The notes beneath the pieces are model-generated. The model made no database searches. It saw only the letters and a program-made list of their open reading frames with translations, and was not told the origin of the DNA. This document shows, piece after piece, positions 53,501 through 64,000 of a stretch of DNA of 64,000 bases. Origin of the DNA: Puffinus mauretanicus (taxonomy: Eukaryota; Chordata; Aves; Procellariiformes; Procellariidae); assembly GCA_023333565.1 (NCBI GenBank), contig JAJKFH010000374.1, positions 2,852,001-2,916,000 of the forward strand, read 5' to 3'. A program made the position numbers and the translations under genes. Position 1 is the first letter of the stretch, and every line of letters begins with the position of its first letter.

Positions 53501-55680
53501 TTGCCTGACACACTTTCCTCTCCCCCACCCCCTCTTGGCAAGTGCTTGCAGAGCCTCCAGCACCTTTCAAGGCAATGTCAGGCTGCTGTCAAAGCATTAC
53601 ACTGCCTCCCAAACACACACACAGTGCTCGTAAGGGAGCGTGAAGCTGCAGTCTTATGTCCTGCCTACAGCGTTTTCTGAAAACTCGGTTTAACCCTTTC
53701 TTAGGAAGGGCAGAGGAACCAGCACTGGCAAAATGCGTGCAAGTCCTGTGCTAGGATTTGGGCGAGCAATGGACTGCAGCGAGGGGAGGCTTTGGGGGCA
53801 ACGCTGGTCACCAGTTGGGTCACGGGGAGTCCTGCCCTCCAGGACAGGATGCTTCATGGCTTCCCCAGAAACAGCTGGTCCTGCGCCATGGGTGGAGATA
53901 GGGTGCTAGACTAGAAAGAAATTGTTGTAATAAACCAGTATCTGCTTCCTTTGCTATTAAAATGAAAAACAAAGTAGGCTGACTTGTGTTGGAGATACAG
54001 AGCATGCAGGTGATGCCACCGTCCCGGCCCTGGGGTACACAGCAGGGGAGGCAGCAAGGGTGTGCGCAAGGCTCGCATCCCGCCTGCAGCACCACGCAGG
54101 TCCCCATTTCAGTCAAGCTGTGAGACACAAACCCTGTTTGTACCAACCAGCCCACAGCTTACATCCAAAAGGCAGTTTTCTCCATAGTCGCTGTATTCCC
54201 TTGGGAACTGGCATCATCTATAACGGCAAGACTATACCCACAAACAGTGAGGAGAGAGCAAGACAAGCATGGTCCGAGGCACAAAGGCACCAAAAACAGC
54301 TACATTTTTGTAGGATGGTCCAGTTGTGTTTGAGATTCCTACTAGATTTGGCTGAAAGTGGTCAAGAGGTTATAAATTTAGGAGGATGCTCATGGAGAGG
54401 CAGCAAGGTTAAGTCTTGTTTCTGTAGGAAACAAATCAGGATAAATCAAAAGGGCCTGAACACATCTGGATGTGCCAGCAGCAAATTTTGCAGACCTGGG
54501 GACCCTAACTCTGTGTGGCCCATGTGGAGAAGGAGAACTGGGTTTCAGCCTAACATCAGAGTTCTTGCTTGGATTGAAATACAGCAACATCTCTATTTTG
54601 GTTCAAACTCAGCTGCTTCATGCGCAGACAACTTATACAAAAGCAATAAAATTACTAAGTAAAGAAAAACCTACTTACAAAAGAGATATTTTGGTCCATA
54701 ATTTGTTTTTAAGAAGTTGTTCAGTCTGACAACAGACTTAATTAGTAATTGAGCTGAAATTTGTAATTAGAAATCTTTTCACACAGCTATTAATGCTTTT
54801 GCTGCAGAGAAATCTCATCTTAAAGGAAAAAACATCTCGAGTTGCACCACAAATACAACAAGAAGCTGCTAATTTGAGAATAGCCTATTGCTTTGGATGC
54901 CACGAAATGGACATCTCCAATAGGATGTTTTAAATAAAAGCTAAAAGCAATCGTTTATGTTTACGCCACCATAAAATTCTTCCCAGACTATGTGCTGCAT
55001 TGAGAAAGGGTATGAGAGGGCAGGTCTGCTACATAGTTGAAGCTGCTTGGTTTTTGTGGGCGAGAACTGGATGGAGCTGCCCCTTTCCTCTGCTACTGCT
55101 GGAAAAAGAAGAGGCATTTTGGCATTTCAAACCCAGAATTGCTTGTGGCATTTGTTGAGCTGGTTGGCAAGAGCCCAGTGTGCCAGGAGAGGATAAAGAT
55201 GTTTATGGTTTCTGGCCAAAACCTATGAACACAACACTTCCTTCACGTTTCAGGTGGCACTATATTAAAACCAGTTGAAGTGAACAGCTTGAGCTTCTAA
55301 TGGGGAAGGAAAACACACCAACAAAATTAGGCAGCTCAAAAAGATATGTTATGACATCAAAATATATAGGTGTCATAAAAGAGCGTGAGGCATCAACCTA
55401 AACTATGCTTGACAAACTCGAGGAACAGTATGTAGAGCTTTCATTTTTCATGAACAGTCTGTACATCCTCCTGTACCTCCTGACGTTAACTTCATGCTTG
55501 TGTGCTCGGAATTAGCAGCTATCCAAAAATGCTCTGGCAATATCAACTACATATAAGCCTCACCTAAGAATGTCTGTTTTTTACCCACACACTGTGCCCA
55601 CTGGAAAAAGAAGGGGTTGTTTTTGGTTTTTTTTTTGGGGGGGGGAGAGGGAGGATGTTAAAAAAGTCTTTCCACAGGAA

Positions 55681-55693
55681 AAAAAAAAAAAAG
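55681..55693. repeat. Poly-A run, with a nearby T/G homopolymer stretch
   Basis: A run of A lies near 55,680-55,693. Just before it, at about 55,617-55,646, a T-rich stretch leads into a run of ten or so G. Both are low-complexity. Confidence 0.8.
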
Positions 55694-58600
55694 AACTCAG
55701 TTCTGCTTTCTTGGGAGATATACTGATCTCCTACTACCATCCTAGGAGTAAGAGGGTGTAAGGAAGGCTTTCTTGGGCCCCCCCTTCAGTAGAAAATGCT
55801 GAGCCTAAAGACAGCACGGGCTGAGGACAGTCCATGGTTAGAACAGCTTCTGGGTGGTCCCTACTGAAACATCCATCTGCACAGGCTCTTGGCTCTCATC
55901 CACGCAACTGAAGAGGCAATACCAGTGAATAGGCCACCAGTCTAGAGAAAAGGGTATTTACTCTTCTCAGGAACAGGCTGACCTTGGAGCAAAATTCATT
56001 TGTTGTAAGTAAGGAGTAGCTACCCTTACATGCACACACATGTACCAGCGCTTGGTTTATCATTTCTTGTACCCGACACATACTGTCCTGCTCTTGAACT
56101 TAATATATATTTCCCTAGAGCTAACTTACAAAATCCTCCCAGAACCTCGGTGGGAGCGAAGCTGCAAACCATACATGGCCCAAATTGGTTGGGATGACAT
56201 TTACAGAATACACTTTCATGGAAACAAGACAGGGAGAACAGCAGAGGGGAAGATCACAGGCTATTCAAAATATCAATGATTTAGTCCACTGCTTGATGGA
56301 TATTTGTTCCTGCGACCTAAACCATTACTTATTTAACCACATTCCAAAGCATCCTCGTCAGAAGTCACAGGACCGTGGAACGCCCCAGCAAGATCCTGAA
56401 ATGGACCATTTAGTGTGGAACATGCTCTGAGCCCGGGAGAACGTGAAGAGGATCTTCCATCACTCCACATTAGGAAGTCTCAGGAGACTCTCTGAAGACA
56501 GCTGAATGAATGTAATGAACAGTCAGCCACAGGAAAACGATGAGGAAAAACACCCAACCACATGCACTTACAGCACACAGAGAAACACCAAAGTTCTAAC
56601 CGCATATAAAAATCGTATTAATAGCGACAGAAATTGCTTTGGGTTAGGGAAGGTTCAGAAGAGACTGACGCAGGTGCTTTCTATTTCTTTTAAATTCAGA
56701 TCTTAAATTAAGATTTTACGTTGCCATCTCCTTCTCCCCATCCTACTTCTTCCATGTAAAAATACACGCCTGCCATCAGGGGTCTGCCTGGGGCTGGGGA
56801 CCCCCTTCCTGCTCATCCACCCTGTCAAGGCTTGTTTCTGGCACAGCAGACCCAGTGCTTCCAGAGGTCTTACTGGGAAAGCCAGTTTTTACTGGGAACT
56901 CCAACCCATCTCTGCACAAAATCAAGAGGTTTGGAGAGCCTACACCCCTCCTTGATTGATTTTTGGTTGCAGTGGACAGGGAGGAGGAGGAGGGACAAGA
57001 GGAAGACCCACTGCTCTCTTGGTGGAAGAGACTTCACAGCTGATTACCCAGCTCTCCACTGGCTGCACATTCGCTCCATTTCATCTGCTCCAATTTTACA
57101 TAGTTGTGCTTATTCAGAAACCCCAGACAACTGCATGCCCTGTTTTTCACACACACCCCCAAAATGCAACACACTATTTTATTGATATATTTGTATGGGA
57201 AAGGGAGAATGGACTTTAAAAAAAAAAATAAATCTTTAAAGAAACAGGTATTTAAACAGTTTAATAATGGAGCCAGAAGTCGTCCTTGATTATTCTTTCC
57301 TTTAAGTGCAAATTCCACCAGCCAGTCCTAAACGTTAATTTATTACAGGTAATGAACACTGAAAGATAAATTGACCCATCCAGTAGGCAATTAGAGCCCT
57401 TGCTGCATGCACACACACAGAGCACCGAGTCGGAGAGCGCTGCTAGAGGTACTTCAAGACCCCCCATCCATTCCCTCCAGCACCAGAGCACAACAAAGCG
57501 GTTGCTGTACATTTTTCTGCTTAACAATTTCAGAAAGAGACATCCGCATCTGTCAGCGCCCGCCAGCGCTGTGGGGTAGCGGTGAGGGAAGACGCCGGTG
57601 GGGAATGCAGGACGCCTCCCAGAGCTGTGATTAATGGGAAGAAGGAAGCGCTGCGGTGACCCCTTCTCCATGTGACACCAGCTCTTCGGCGTTCCCCGAT
57701 TACGCATTTCGCCTGTACGCCCGCATCCCTAACTGGGGTGAAACGCACACCAAAGCAATAGACCTTTAGTTCAGGAAAAAAACAAAGCTCAAAACTGTAG
57801 TAACTGGAAGTTCCAGATTTAAAAACTGAAACTTTTGGCCTGTTCCCAATGATTAATGTCCCCTGGCCAACCTCAGCAGATCTCCCTCCCTCCTAACAGC
57901 GGGGGACATTTCCTTCCCTACTCCATGCAGATGCAAGCCCAGGCACCTGAATTTTCACTTGCTAAATTCACAAACAAGTCAGTGAGTCTGTGTCTGGGAC
58001 AGCACTGGTCCTTTCTCTCCAAATCAGTCTAGTCTTCTCAGTCGGAACCCTGGCAAGAAATGATAACCTGCAACGGCTCAGCCCTTTCCTTTTGCAAGAG
58101 ACTAAAAGACATGTGAGTTACCTGAAAGATTTTTAGCTAAACGGAGAAGAAAAAACCTCGTCTCAACTTCATATGGAAAGCAGTCACCATACTCCACCAA
58201 AATGAACAATGAACTACATTTAACTCCCTTGAAAAACTTCACTGGTTGGTCTCAGCCAGATGACAGAACATAGCGGTCCACTGAACTTTAAGGGTCTGTA
58301 TGCTAACCTTGCAAATACATGTTCACTGACTTCATGCACACCTCTCATCCTTCTCCGGGCCTCCCTTCCCCCATGGTCTGTCTTGCTACTGGGGCTTTTC
58401 TGAGTGAACCGTAGGGTCAAGTCTGTGCTTTCTGCAACCATCTGCCAGAGGACATCATACCACCAGGCAAAACAGGCATTTCAAACAGGAGTCAAGAGCC
58501 ATGAACAACAGGCACCATCGCCAGAACCATGCCTGCAAGCCATGCCCCCACCAAGGCACGGTCTCACACCACTTCAAAGCATTTTCCAGCATTTCTGGGT

Positions 58601-61600
58601 TTAACCTCAATGGTTAACCTGCCTCCTCCGGGCAGCTCCTCCTTACTGCATCCTTTTAGCTAATACCCAAGTCAGCAATCTGTAGTTGTGAAAACGGGTC
58701 CAAAATCCTGGCAAAAGGACTTGTAATGCTCAGTCTGCGTGGGAGGAAGAAAGTGCTCTGAACTCCGGGGAGCAATCGCATTTACGGATCCTTCAGTCGT
58801 ACTTCAGCTTATGCAAAGAGAAGCCCCAGTCCCATTGCCCTAGCTGAGGCCATAAAGAGTTGGTCCTCAAGGCAGCATGGAGCACGTCTTTCTCCCTTAA
58901 TACTATATATATGCTATGCCATTTTTTTCTTAGACACTGAACATTAGGAGAAATCCCGCAATTTACTCCAAGCTCTGGATTTCTGGATCTGGGTAATCAG
59001 AGTAGGGCACTACGGGGTTGGGGACTCCAGTGCTGATAAGAGAAACAGTGGAGGACAAATAGGCTGCAGCAAAGTATAAGATCCTTTATTCCCCAGCCAG
59101 CTCTAATGATACAAAAGAGCTCATTTGGGGGCCTTGTTAGCAGAGGTCATCCCAACAAGTGTGAATCTCAGCTTTCCGAAGTTTTTTTAAGCCAAATAGA
59201 GATGAGCTTGACAAGACATAGCAATAAGCAATGCAGCAGGAGGTTAATGATCTACTGGCAACCACCAGCCATACCAGGGCAAGGTGGGAGTTCATGACTT
59301 GTTCCAAAAGGAGCAGAGCTCTGGAAGCTGTATGCACAGAGTCTGAAAGCGGGTCCATCACTTTCAGCTAGACAGAGCATATTTCTCCCATTTATCTCTA
59401 CCTCTGTGGCTGTATTGTACAGAACAAGCACTTTTTCTGGACAAAACACACACTCCCATTTAGGGATGCTTCTAATTGGCTCTACCCCCCCAAATCTTTC
59501 ATAGCAATGTAGCTAGCAGATATCATACAGCCTTGGGACACAAGCAAAATCCTCTGAGCATGCACTGAACCAGCTCAGTAAAGAACTACGTGTGAATGGA
59601 GGAACCATGCAGAAACGGAGACCAAGAGCAGCGCCATGCAGCTGGGGGAAACCAAAACACCTAATAGCTCCCACCTTCTCAGCTTTTAGTGATCAATGCG
59701 CTGGAATGAAAGCAAGTTGTTTACAGCTAAAAAACGGGAGGGAAAGCAAGTGTCCAAGTTCTTCAGTGACAGGACTGGTTCCCAGTTTTAAGGTCATTAA
59801 CCACTCCAATTTATAGTGAACATGTGGCAGCTGCACTTGGCACATCAGCCCTCCAAAAAAAAACAGGACAGCAGCCCCAGCTCCTCAGCTCAATCAGCCC
59901 AAGCGACAGCAGGGAGCTGCCCCGTGGGAGCAGGGGTGTGAACCCGTTGATGGGGCTGCAAAGCACATCCGCATCCCTGAACCCCCTACTATGTTACATG
60001 CCACAAGAGCTCAGGTCTTTGCAACAGTAGGGACTGAAGACTTCTTCCTCTTGCTCCAAAAGGACCCGGCGCTTGAGCCCAAACAAAGGCTCCTTCCAGC
60101 AGCAGGGATGCGGGCCATGCCACATCTCACCCCAAAGGAGAGAGAGAGGCAATGCTACAGCTTACTGCAGCCTGAAGGACAGGTCTTAACATTTAGTCAG
60201 CATCCAACTCCACTCCTCTCCCTGGGAAGAAAAACCTCCGCATCTTCCCCTTAAAAGATTTATCTTGGCACTGGTCTTTTCAGAGGCAACGCTGCCAACG
60301 CAGATGGAAAAATAAGCAAGTGGGTCATCAGTCTTAGCAGTTGTCACACAGTTTCTTTTCAATGAGTAGCAGTGTAACAATGCATTAACAATAAATGAAA
60401 TGCCGTGTTAACACTAATTTGCATAGTACGGAGCCACAGTGCTTTGCTTCCTCTATTCTCCTTCCAAATTCTCCTGACCTGCATATGAATCGAGATGAAA
60501 TTTAATTGCTGGGGCATTCAGCAGAATCACTGAATTCCTGCTTAATGAGGCTTCATTTGTACTCTGTTGCATCAGATACCTTCTCTCCAAGGTGCTGTAT
60601 TAACTAGTTCAGATGCAAAATATTTTCCAAGGCATATTTTCATATGCATTTCAACAAAGAAATAGCAGGAAAAACGCTGACTGCAAAAAGACAATGTTAG
60701 TATCAGTAGCATGACAAGGCTAGCGAGATCCCAAGAGCACCAAGCCATATTCCTTACACAAAAAAACTTTAATGGCTTTTATATCTGCTCTTACGCACTA
60801 CCATGCAGTATCTACGCTGTGCAACTCTTCTAGAAGAGCAAAGCTAGGTGGGATCTGGCCAAGGTCTGCATGGGAGACAGCCAAGAACTAAGAGCAATAC
60901 CAATAATTTTGGTGACTCAGAAAAAGCACAGCCCACCTTGCACCCAGGAGTCAGAGCTCCAGGTGGTTTTGCATTCAGATAGCTTATAGAGCTTACCTCA
61001 TTCAGAAGTCCTTGGCCGTGGCCTGAGGGCTAATTTCCACATCAGGTACCTCAGCCTACATAGCCAAATGGTCCCCTGAAAGATCAGCCTTTCTTCTCTT
61101 TTTTTCCTTAGATGTAGCCCAGGCACCACCAGGAGCACAGGCATGGCTGTGTTTCAGAGTCGCACGTAGCGACCAAAGCCACAAGCCCCCTGAAACACAT
61201 TAACTTGCAGTAGTACGGGATGCAAGGCTGCACGTGCGGTGCAGACAGGGATTCCTGGCTGAGAGGAGACTTCGCAGTCGTCAGCGCTGGATGAGGCCGC
61301 GAGCTGCTGTCGGCTCCAGCCCGAGCCTCTCACCCGCGCTGGGTCTGCAGCACAGACCACGCTGAGCGATGCCAGCGCTGCACTCATGCGTTAGCAGCAG
61401 GAAACACGGGGGGAGCAGATGACACTCAGCAAACAGAGATGACCCAAAAGGCACTGCAATGATGCAGCGGTGCAGCTTTCCGACGCGGGGTGAAAGCAGG
61501 TCAGGCTCCCTTGCTGCTGCAGGAAGGCTCCCAGCTCTACCCGGACGCCCCAAGGAGTGATGCGGCTTTCAGAAGTGCTCAAACATGCAGACACCTTGGG

Positions 61601-64000
61601 ACAGAGTCGATCAGCCCTGTGTTTTGGGGCGAGGCGTTTCCATCTGCCAGTTTGGCTCCAGCTCCGGCTTGTGAAGTTTTACCTCCCAAGCTGGGACAAA
61701 GCGGAGCCACACACAGCTCCAGGTAACCCCCAAGTGCTGGGACCAGGGATATATAAAGAAGTATTTTGGCTTTACAGCGTGTGGAGCTCCCCGAGGGACT
61801 GCAAATTGCTTGTTATTGCAGGCTGGCAAGATGGGATCAGCCTCCCTCCTCCCATCCGGACGCCCCAGGAACAGTTACAGCATGCTCATAGCGGCATGTA
61901 AAGGTTTCTCCTTTTACCTGTGAGTTACAGGAACCTACAAAAGTACCGCTTACGGCTCATCACCAGCGTGGGCCCAAACAACCAGCGGATTTGGGCTAGT
62001 TGCAACAGGCCAGAAAAGAGACCACGAAGTCAGTTTGCCACTTGCATTGTAAGGGGAGAGAGTGGGACACAGGGTATGGTGCAAGGCAGTCCTAATTATC
62101 CCAGGGTAGCTAATTATAAAGGATGTAAATTGACAGAAATAAAACCACATGGTCAATAATAGTATTTTTTAAAAGCTAGAAATTTTAGCCCATTATCTCT
62201 CCAGCTGAAAAGCTTTAATTGAAAATGGCTAATCTTCCAGTGGGTTCAGGAAGGGTTTACAAGCTAATTGCTCTCTTTTCTTCAGGATTAACACTGTGTT
62301 CTGTGACTAGGGGTGGAGGGCAGCAGATGTGCAGCCTTTACTCTCTTTAATCCAAATGCCCCCACTGCCACAGATGCTCCCAATGCTGTGCGGTGGCATA
62401 ATGGAATCGCTTTCTCACACATAAAGTGGTTGTTCTGAAATGAAATTACAGCCATCTATTAGGAAAGGAACAATAAATTTCCTCCACCACACATCCCCAT
62501 CACGAAAGACACAGCATTAGCCTATAAAAATCCCTGATGGAAGTAAATCTTGCAGGAGAGAGAGCAGCTAACAGATGAATTTACCATTCTCCTTTTGTAA
62601 CTGGTAGCCGGTGTCATTTGAACGTGGGCAGAAAAGTCATTATCCCACAGAAGTCAGAGCGTGATCCCACAAACTTCAGGGTGGCTGGGACCTGCCTGCT
62701 AAGCTCTAGGCTGGTAGAAGATTTAAAGGAGCTGGTGGGGAGAACAACTGCCTTCCATTTAAGCGGAGAGAAATTGCTTTCGTTTTGCTAACCACAACGG
62801 CAACTACAACCTATCGCTCTCACAGGCTGCAAGCAAAGTTACTTGGCAATCTTAACTACGTGGGGTAGATGGGATTTACATTACGTGAGAAAAAGGGGCT
62901 GGCTTGAATGTGTGATCTCTCTGGGAGAGATGCACTTAAGGAGAGGATCCCTAATAGCAAAGGCAGAGTGACCCCTAATTCTCAGAAAGAGGGGAGGGGG
63001 AGAAAAAGCGCATTCAAAGACATCTGAAAATGAATAAAATCAGGTCATGGCCATTCAGCTCTTGCTGCTACAGGGCAAGGAGGACTGAGTCCTCCTTCAC
63101 ATGAAATCAGCACCCACGCTGCTCAGAAAATCAGGCATCTGGTGCCTCCTTGCAAGACCCTGACTACCAGTCCAAGAGGGGTAACACACCCATTAGCAAA
63201 GCATTTTTCCATATTCCCTTTATCAGACCAGGGAAGGCCACACCATTAGGAGTACCAGTGTGCCAACCCACTCTACCCAGACTGTAGGTCAGAAAAGCAA
63301 CAGAGCGCCTGGGGCCAAAAGGGATGGGGAGAAGGCTGAAGGATTTGGCTTTTGAATCCAAAGGAAAGTAAAGCTAATGTTTTATATCATAAAAGCTCAG
63401 TTGTTCAGAACAAGAGCAGTACCTTTCAGGAAGGCAATCCATCCCACCTACATGAGCTGTCTAACGAACAGGAGAGCATCACCTGGGCTTCCTCTAGGAT
63501 GGCCAAGGAGAAAGACGTCTTATCCTGGAGAATAGTTCATCTCAAGTCCCTTGGATTAAGTTCCTAACTTTAGCAATGCATAAACTAGAGAGGAGTTTCA
63601 TCTCTTTTGACAGAACAGCAAATGCAGATCATTAACTGCTTCCCCCATTCCTCCTCCCCCAAAACCTAGAGCTTCCTGATGAATCACTATGAAAGAGAAC
63701 ATACTAAAACCCAGCACGAAAGCAGTGCAAACACCACCCATACAAGAGTGTCTCAGTCAAACCCACGGCAGCAGGAGACACAAGAGTCCAGGGAACAGGT
63801 ACCAGAAGCAGAAACATCAAAAGTTCAACTAGTTTTAAAAAAGTGAATTTGTGTACAGCTCAGCTCTTCAAACCCTTGCCTGGAATAGTCACTAAGCCGC
63901 TATCCTAAATCAAGCCTTTCACTAGCTAGAGAAATGGAATATTTAGTGTTCAAATGAAGATGAATTGTTGCCAGTCAAAGCATCGCATTGCATTCAGCAG

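Larger units (their letters stand above)
52711..64000. other. Region upstream of the candidate first exon
   Basis: Apart from the CpG-rich stretch at 53.2-53.5 kb and homopolymers at 55.6 kb, I recognise no exon, RNA gene or transposon here. Smaller CpG clusters occur near 57.4-57.7 kb and 61.2-61.6 kb. A GRIP2 start of the mammalian MLAVSLK type was looked for on the minus strand and not found, so this may be an intron of a longer GRIP2 transcript or intergenic DNA. Confidence 0.55.

Noticed and set aside
53194..53541. A 115-codon minus-strand frame in the CpG-rich stretch as an extended GRIP2 N-terminus
   Set aside because: The in-frame TAG just upstream of the 52,710 ATG blocks direct read-through. 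The frame has low-complexity Phe/Ser/Pro-rich sequence and no phase-matched donor that I could identify.
57400..57730. CpG-containing stretch, and a similar one at 61.2-61.6 kb, as further promoters
   Set aside because: CpG density is lower and there is no nearby exon in phase with GRIP2, so a promoter call is not supported.
52711..64000. A minus-strand first exon of the mammalian MLAVSLK type
   Set aside because: I checked minus-strand ATG-CTN starts by eye from 28 to 64 kb and none continued with the expected residues. It may lie beyond the right edge.

Overview
The window is vertebrate, and almost certainly avian, nuclear DNA. It has small exons with canonical GT/AG junctions separated by introns of 0.2-24 kb. 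It also carries a CR1 LINE copy whose 3' end has the (ATTCTATG)n tail typical of bird CR1. There are no prokaryotic features. Only one protein-coding gene can be supported: GRIP2 (glutamate receptor-interacting protein 2, also called ABP), a multi-PDZ synaptic scaffold, read on the minus strand. Thirteen coding segments were placed from splice sites, continuous reading phase and similarity to the remembered GRIP2/GRIP1 sequences. They join in one frame to 547 codons plus one base (1642 nt), about half of a GRIP2 protein of roughly 1,000 residues.

Layout on the minus strand, from high to low coordinates: a CpG-rich candidate promoter near 53.2-53.5 kb; a short candidate first coding exon at 52,671-52,710; a 24.4 kb intron; the N-terminal exon at 28.2 kb; PDZ1 (exons at 24.9-25.0 and 23.9-24.1 kb); PDZ2 (21.0-21.1, 20.7 and 19.9-20.0 kb); PDZ3 (12.8-12.9 and 11.9-12.1 kb); a linker (7.7-7.9 and 6.7-6.8 kb); and PDZ4 (6.3-6.5 and 0.5-0.6 kb). 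PDZ5-7 and the C-terminus lie beyond the left edge. The region from 53.6 to 64 kb holds no recognisable exon and is either upstream sequence or an intron of longer transcripts.

The non-coding part holds two CR1 LINE remnants of apparently different age, a likely ancient MIR-type SINE remnant, a palindromic MITE-like hairpin, a 148-nt pure purine tract built on a 10-bp G6A4 unit, an AT-rich tandem tract just upstream of one acceptor, and several homopolymer runs.

The most interesting gene-level observations are: a candidate alternative N-terminus carrying a cysteine at position 3; the same phase-2 intron splitting an Arg codon in all four PDZ domains; a dense His/Cys cluster in the PDZ3-PDZ4 linker; and two symmetric linker exons that could be skipped in frame. 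I found no undescribed multi-gene system.
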